The position numbers and the translations under genes were made by a program. 7,479 nucleotides of DNA from an uncultured Elusimicrobiales bacterium (GTDB lineage Bacteria > Elusimicrobiota > Elusimicrobia > Elusimicrobiales > Elusimicrobiaceae). Shown here in pieces: positions 5,227 through 7,479 of the stretch. How positions within the stretch are numbered: position 1 is the stretch's first letter; each line of letters starts with the position of its first letter. The stretch is from assembly GCA_905235355.1 (NCBI GenBank), contig CAJOLM010000052.1:1-7479 (forward strand), written 5' to 3'. The notes beneath the pieces were generated by a model. It did not search any database. It had not been told where the DNA came from and saw only the letters and a list, made by a program, of their open reading frames with translations.

Positions 5227-6438
5227 ATGAGAGTGCTCGGCATGATTATGGCCGGCGGAAAAGGCGAGCGTCTTTACCCGCTGACCAAGGACCGCTCTAA
5301 ACCGTCTGTGCCGTTTGGCGGCAAATACCGCATTGTAGATTTTGTGTTGTCTAACTTTGTAAACTCCGGTATTTTTTCGTCCTATGTACTGGTGCAGTAT
5401 TTGTCACAAAGTTTAATTGAATATTTGCGCACCACCTGGCGCACCGAAGGGTTAATCCCGGACCACTTTTTAACCTGCGTACCGCCGCAAATGCGCATGG
5501 GCGAAATCTGGTATCGCGGCACGGCTGATTCCGTGCGGCAAAATATCAATTTGGTGCGTGATTTTGCGCCGGATTTGGTCGCCATTTTTGGCGCGGACCA
5601 CATTTACCGCATGGACGTGCGGCAAATGATTGATTTTCACCTGAAAAACAAGGCAGACGTAACCGTAGCAGCCAACACTGTCAGTATCAAAGAGGCTTCC
5701 TCTTTTGGTATTTTAGCCACGGATGAAAACAACCGCATTGTGCAATTCGACGAGAAACCCGCCAAGCCCAAACATATTCCGGGTAATCCCAAGGCGGCCT
5801 ATGCATCTATGGGCAATTATATTTTTAACACAGACGTGCTGCTGCAAGTGCTGCAAAAACGCTTTTGCGACGTGCCGGCGCTGGACTTCGGCAAACATAT
5901 TTTGCCTAAAATTTTGTCTGACCATCGCACCTTTGCCTATGATTTCCAAAGCCAGTCGCTGCCCGGTGCCAAACCATACGAGGAGCAGGGCTACTGGCGT
6001 GACGTGGGGACCATAGAATCTTTTTGGCAAACGCACATGGATTTATTAGGCCCCAAGCCGAAAATGGATTTGGACAATCCGCAATGGCCCATCAGCACCA
6101 CGGCCTATCACGTTCCACCGACAAAATATATGGGCGGCACAATTATCAATTCCATGATTAGTGACGGCTGTATCATTCACCCTAATGCCGTGATTAAAGA
6201 CAGCGTATTATCCAGCAATGTCATTGTGCATGACGGCGTGGAAATAGACGGCTGCGTTATCATGGATAATTGTGAAATTAAGGCTGGCGCAAAACTTAAA
6301 AAAGTGATCATTGACCGCTTTAACACAATTCCCGCGCGCCAAACAATTGGCTTAAACCAGGAAATGGACGCGCAGCGCTACTACATAGACCCGTCGGGCA
6401 TTGTGGTCTTGCAGCGCGGCAAACGCAAATTCTTATAA
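5227..6438 (+). CDS. glgC: GlgC, glucose-1-phosphate adenylyltransferase (ADP-glucose pyrophosphorylase)
   Basis: GlgC makes ADP-glucose from glucose-1-phosphate and ATP, the committed and usually allosterically controlled step of bacterial glycogen synthesis in the cytoplasm. The 403-aa product is full length. The nucleotidyltransferase domain begins with AGGKGERLYPLT (9-20), and KPSVPFGGKYRIVDF (25-39) carries the conserved activator/substrate region. Further on are FGADHIYRMD, FGILATDENNRIVQFDEKP, SMGNYIF and YWRDVGTIESFW, all family signatures. The last hundred or so residues form a left-handed beta-helix with hexad repeats (IINSMISDGCIIHPNAVIKD and following). AAGGAG at 5216-5221, 5 nt from the ATG, supports the start. 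No glgA, glgB or glgP is nearby, so the rest of the glycogen pathway must be elsewhere. A hairpin follows the stop codon. Confidence 0.97.
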   Translation: MRVLGMIMAGGKGERLYPLTKDRSKPSVPFGGKYRIVDFVLSNFVNSGIFSSYVLVQYLSQSLIEYLRTTWRTEGLIPDHFLTCVPPQMRMGEIWYRGTADSVRQNINLVRDFAPDLVAIFGADHIYRMDVRQMIDFHLKNKADVTVAANTVSIKEASSFGILATDENNRIVQFDEKPAKPKHIPGNPKAAYASMGNYIFNTDVLLQVLQKRFCDVPALDFGKHILPKILSDHRTFAYDFQSQSLPGAKPYEEQGYWRDVGTIESFWQTHMDLLGPKPKMDLDNPQWPISTTAYHVPPTKYMGGTIINSMISDGCIIHPNAVIKDSVLSSNVIVHDGVEIDGCVIMDNCEIKAGAKLKKVIIDRFNTIPARQTIGLNQEMDAQRYYIDPSGIVVLQRGKRKFL

Positions 6439-6441
6439 CAC

Positions 6442-6471
6442 AAAGGGCCCCTCCAAGGGCCCTTTTATAAT
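6442..6471 (+). terminator. Intrinsic-terminator-like hairpin between glgC and ybeY
   Basis: AAAGGGCCC (6442-6450) and GGGCCCTTT (6457-6465) form a perfect 9-bp stem with the 6-nt loop CTCCAA. The 3' arm runs into TTTTATAAT. This looks like a rightward intrinsic terminator with a short T-tract. It fills most of the 33-bp gap, and its stem ends 6 nt before the ybeY ATG, where a Shine-Dalgarno would be expected. It may terminate, attenuate or mark an mRNA processing point. Confidence 0.65.
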
Positions 6472-6912
6472 ATGAAGATTAATATTTTTTATCAAACCGA
6501 TATCCCCAAATACTTACGCCGCACCGGACTTTTTCAAACGGCGTGCTTACAAGCACTTAAAAATTTCCGCCGGGAAAAAGCCGAAGTAAATATCGTGTTT
6601 GTAAATGAAAAAGAAATTTTGCGCGTTAACAAAACCTATCTAAATCATCATTATGTGACGGATGTGATTTCCTTTAATCACGAGCGGCCACCTTTTGATA
6701 TGGGCGAGCCGTGGAGCTTTGGCGACGTGTATGTGTGCTACCAAGTGGCGCGCAAAAATGCGCCTAAGTTTGAGCACACGATTTTGCAAGAAATGATGAT
6801 GTATGCCGTGCACGGCTGCCTGCACTTATCGGGCATGGACGATCACACACCCGAAGACCGCGCGGAAATGGACCGACAAGCCGAAAAGATTATCGCATCT
6901 GTGCTGGATTAA
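6472..6912 (+). CDS. ybeY: YbeY, rRNA maturation endoribonuclease
   Basis: YbeY is a metal-dependent single-strand endoribonuclease involved in 16S rRNA 3'-end maturation and ribosome quality control. The 146-aa protein matches the family in length. The zinc-binding motif is HGCLHLSGMDDH, giving His114, His118 and His125. It has one residue more between the second and third His than the E. coli HGSLHLLGYDH. As far as I recall, this GxDDH form also occurs in other phyla. Upstream conserved blocks are VNIVFVNEKEILRVNKTYL (39-57), TDVISFNHE (63-71) and FGDVYVC (83-89). No Shine-Dalgarno is visible before the ATG. A terminator-like hairpin and TATAAT occupy that space. The start is still credible because the N-terminal strand (KINIFYQ) fits the family and no other in-frame ATG occurs before Met77. 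It converges on the pilin-like gene, with 4 nt between the stops. Confidence 0.95.
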   Translation: MKINIFYQTDIPKYLRRTGLFQTACLQALKNFRREKAEVNIVFVNEKEILRVNKTYLNHHYVTDVISFNHERPPFDMGEPWSFGDVYVCYQVARKNAPKFEHTILQEMMMYAVHGCLHLSGMDDHTPEDRAEMDRQAEKIIASVLD

Positions 6913-6916
6913 ATTT

Positions 6917-7417
6917 TTATAAAGCCCACCAGGAATACGAACTCTCCCCGTCGTAATCAGACGTGGATTTTCCACTAATGCTTTGGCATACTTTTGCTGC
7001 CCGCGCACTACCCCCATAGGCATAACATCTGATTTTTTGGGCAAAAGAGCCATTGTCCTGCCCTATAAAAAACGCAACTTCCGGGGACAGCAGATCGCCA
7101 GTTATGTAATAGCCATCTTCCTGGCTGGCAACTAGGTCAATTCTAAAGGAAGAATATTCTACATTACGTTTATTTTCCGATAAAGTAAATCCTGCCGGCA
7201 GCATATCTGTACCCAGCTCATCAAAATTTGCCGCATACCTACCATTGGCCATGTAATACATCTCTTGTGCGTCTTTTACCGCACGCACCAACGGCATCAT
7301 AGTACTATAGCGGCTTTTATCCACCGCTGTCTGATATTGCGGAAGCGCAATAGCAGACAAAATGCCGATAATCAGCACGACAACTAATAATTCAATGAGC
7401 GTAAAGGCTTGTTTCAT
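6917..7417 (-). CDS. Type IV pilin-like protein with class III prepilin signal
   Basis: This 166-aa prepilin-like protein belongs to the type IV pilin/pseudopilin superfamily. The leader is MKQA, cut before Phe5 by a PilD-type peptidase. The mature N-terminus FTLIELLVVVLIIGILSAIA has Glu at mature position 5 and forms the hydrophobic alpha-1 helix. ALPQYQTAVDKSRY continues the helix. The globular part includes YYMANGRYAANFDEL (54-68). Two cysteines, Cys131 and Cys144, probably close a C-terminal D-loop-like disulfide. The protein ends in an aromatic SYSWWAL. The residue before the cleavage site is Ala, where Gly is usual. No pilus assembly genes are nearby, so it is an orphan pilin; expanded pilin sets are, as I recall, a feature of Elusimicrobium. 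AAGGAG (7430-7425), 7 nt from the ATG, fixes the start. Major pilin, minor pilin and pseudopilin cannot be told apart. Confidence 0.9.
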   Translation of the reverse strand: MKQAFTLIELLVVVLIIGILSAIALPQYQTAVDKSRYSTMMPLVRAVKDAQEMYYMANGRYAANFDELGTDMLPAGFTLSENKRNVEYSSFRIDLVASQEDGYYITGDLLSPEVAFFIGQDNGSFAQKIRCYAYGGSARAAKVCQSISGKSTSDYDGESSYSWWAL

Positions 7418-7435
7418 ACTATTTCTCCTTTTCTA

Positions 7436-7466
7436 ATTTTACTACCGTACCCCCGTATTGTATCAA
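7436..7466 (-). promoter_or_regulatory. Candidate promoter region of the pilin-like gene
   Basis: Two readings are possible on the minus strand. TGATACAAT (7465-7457) is a good extended -10, giving a leader of about 30 nt. Alternatively TTGATA (7466-7461) serves as a -35, with TAGTAA (7444-7439, 16-bp spacer) or TAAAAT (7441-7436, 19-bp spacer) as the -10. An 11-T tract lies immediately upstream. I cannot choose between them from sequence alone. Confidence 0.4.
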
Positions 7467-7475
7467 AAAAAAAAA
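7465..7475 (-). repeat. Homopolymeric T11 tract (A11 on the plus strand)
   Basis: An uninterrupted run of eleven A on the plus strand sits at the right edge, upstream of the pilin-like gene. Read leftward it is T11, which could be the tail of a terminator whose stem lies outside the window or a flexible upstream element for the pilin promoter. Such runs are also prone to slippage and sequencing error. Confidence 0.5.
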
Positions 7476-7479
7476 CAAG

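Noticed and set aside
5713..6036. Open frames on both strands inside glgC, about 100 codons each
   Set aside because: Both are covered by the conserved glgC frame, and neither product shows domain-like sequence.
6472..6477. Use of TATAAT at 6466-6471 as the ybeY promoter
   Set aside because: A start site about 7 bases downstream would fall inside ybeY, and no in-frame ATG occurs before Met77, so a functional YbeY could not be made from it.
6913..6916. Shared bidirectional terminator between ybeY and the pilin-like gene
   Set aside because: Only 4 bases separate the two stop codons and no inverted repeat is visible around them.

Overview
The window looks like a chromosomal segment from a diderm (Gram-negative) bacterium, about half GC, most probably a gut member of the Elusimicrobiota (Elusimicrobium-like). 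That placement is an inference. It rests on a Tol-Pal envelope module with two lipoproteins, a type IV pilin-like gene whose N-terminus resembles the pilin families I remember from that phylum, a one-domain MazG, and a flavin-dependent thymidylate synthase. No rRNA or other taxonomic marker is present. I see no mobile element, CRISPR array, tRNA or rRNA.

Layout. Bases 1-3119 are read leftward as mazG, pal, cpoB (ybgF), tolB. A clear sigma70-type promoter lies before pal, and a GC-rich stem-loop lies beyond tolB. The last seven bases may hold the start of a further leftward gene. From 3151 to 6912 the genes run rightward: an unnamed secreted protein, thyX, glgC and ybeY. A terminator-like hairpin sits between glgC and ybeY. 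A leftward pilin-like gene (6917-7417) converges on ybeY with only four bases between the stop codons. The longest gap between genes is about 113 bases (mazG-pal).

How the genes relate. pal, cpoB and tolB encode the outer-membrane and periplasmic half of the Tol-Pal complex, which tethers the outer membrane to peptidoglycan and helps constrict it during division. The inner-membrane motor (TolQ, TolR, TolA) is not in the window. mazG (nucleotide pool cleaning), thyX (dTMP synthesis), glgC (glycogen precursor) and ybeY (rRNA maturation and quality control) are housekeeping genes with no obvious pathway link to each other.

The least explained gene is at 3151-4497. It encodes an exported protein with an N-terminal domain resembling the FlgT C-terminal fold, an Ala/Thr/Pro linker and a long beta-rich, propeller-like C-terminal part. 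It shares a 31-bp divergent promoter region with mazG, where two candidate -10 boxes face each other and nearly touch. Apart from this gene and a few unusual start sites, I see mostly ordinary genes and no convincing new multi-gene system.
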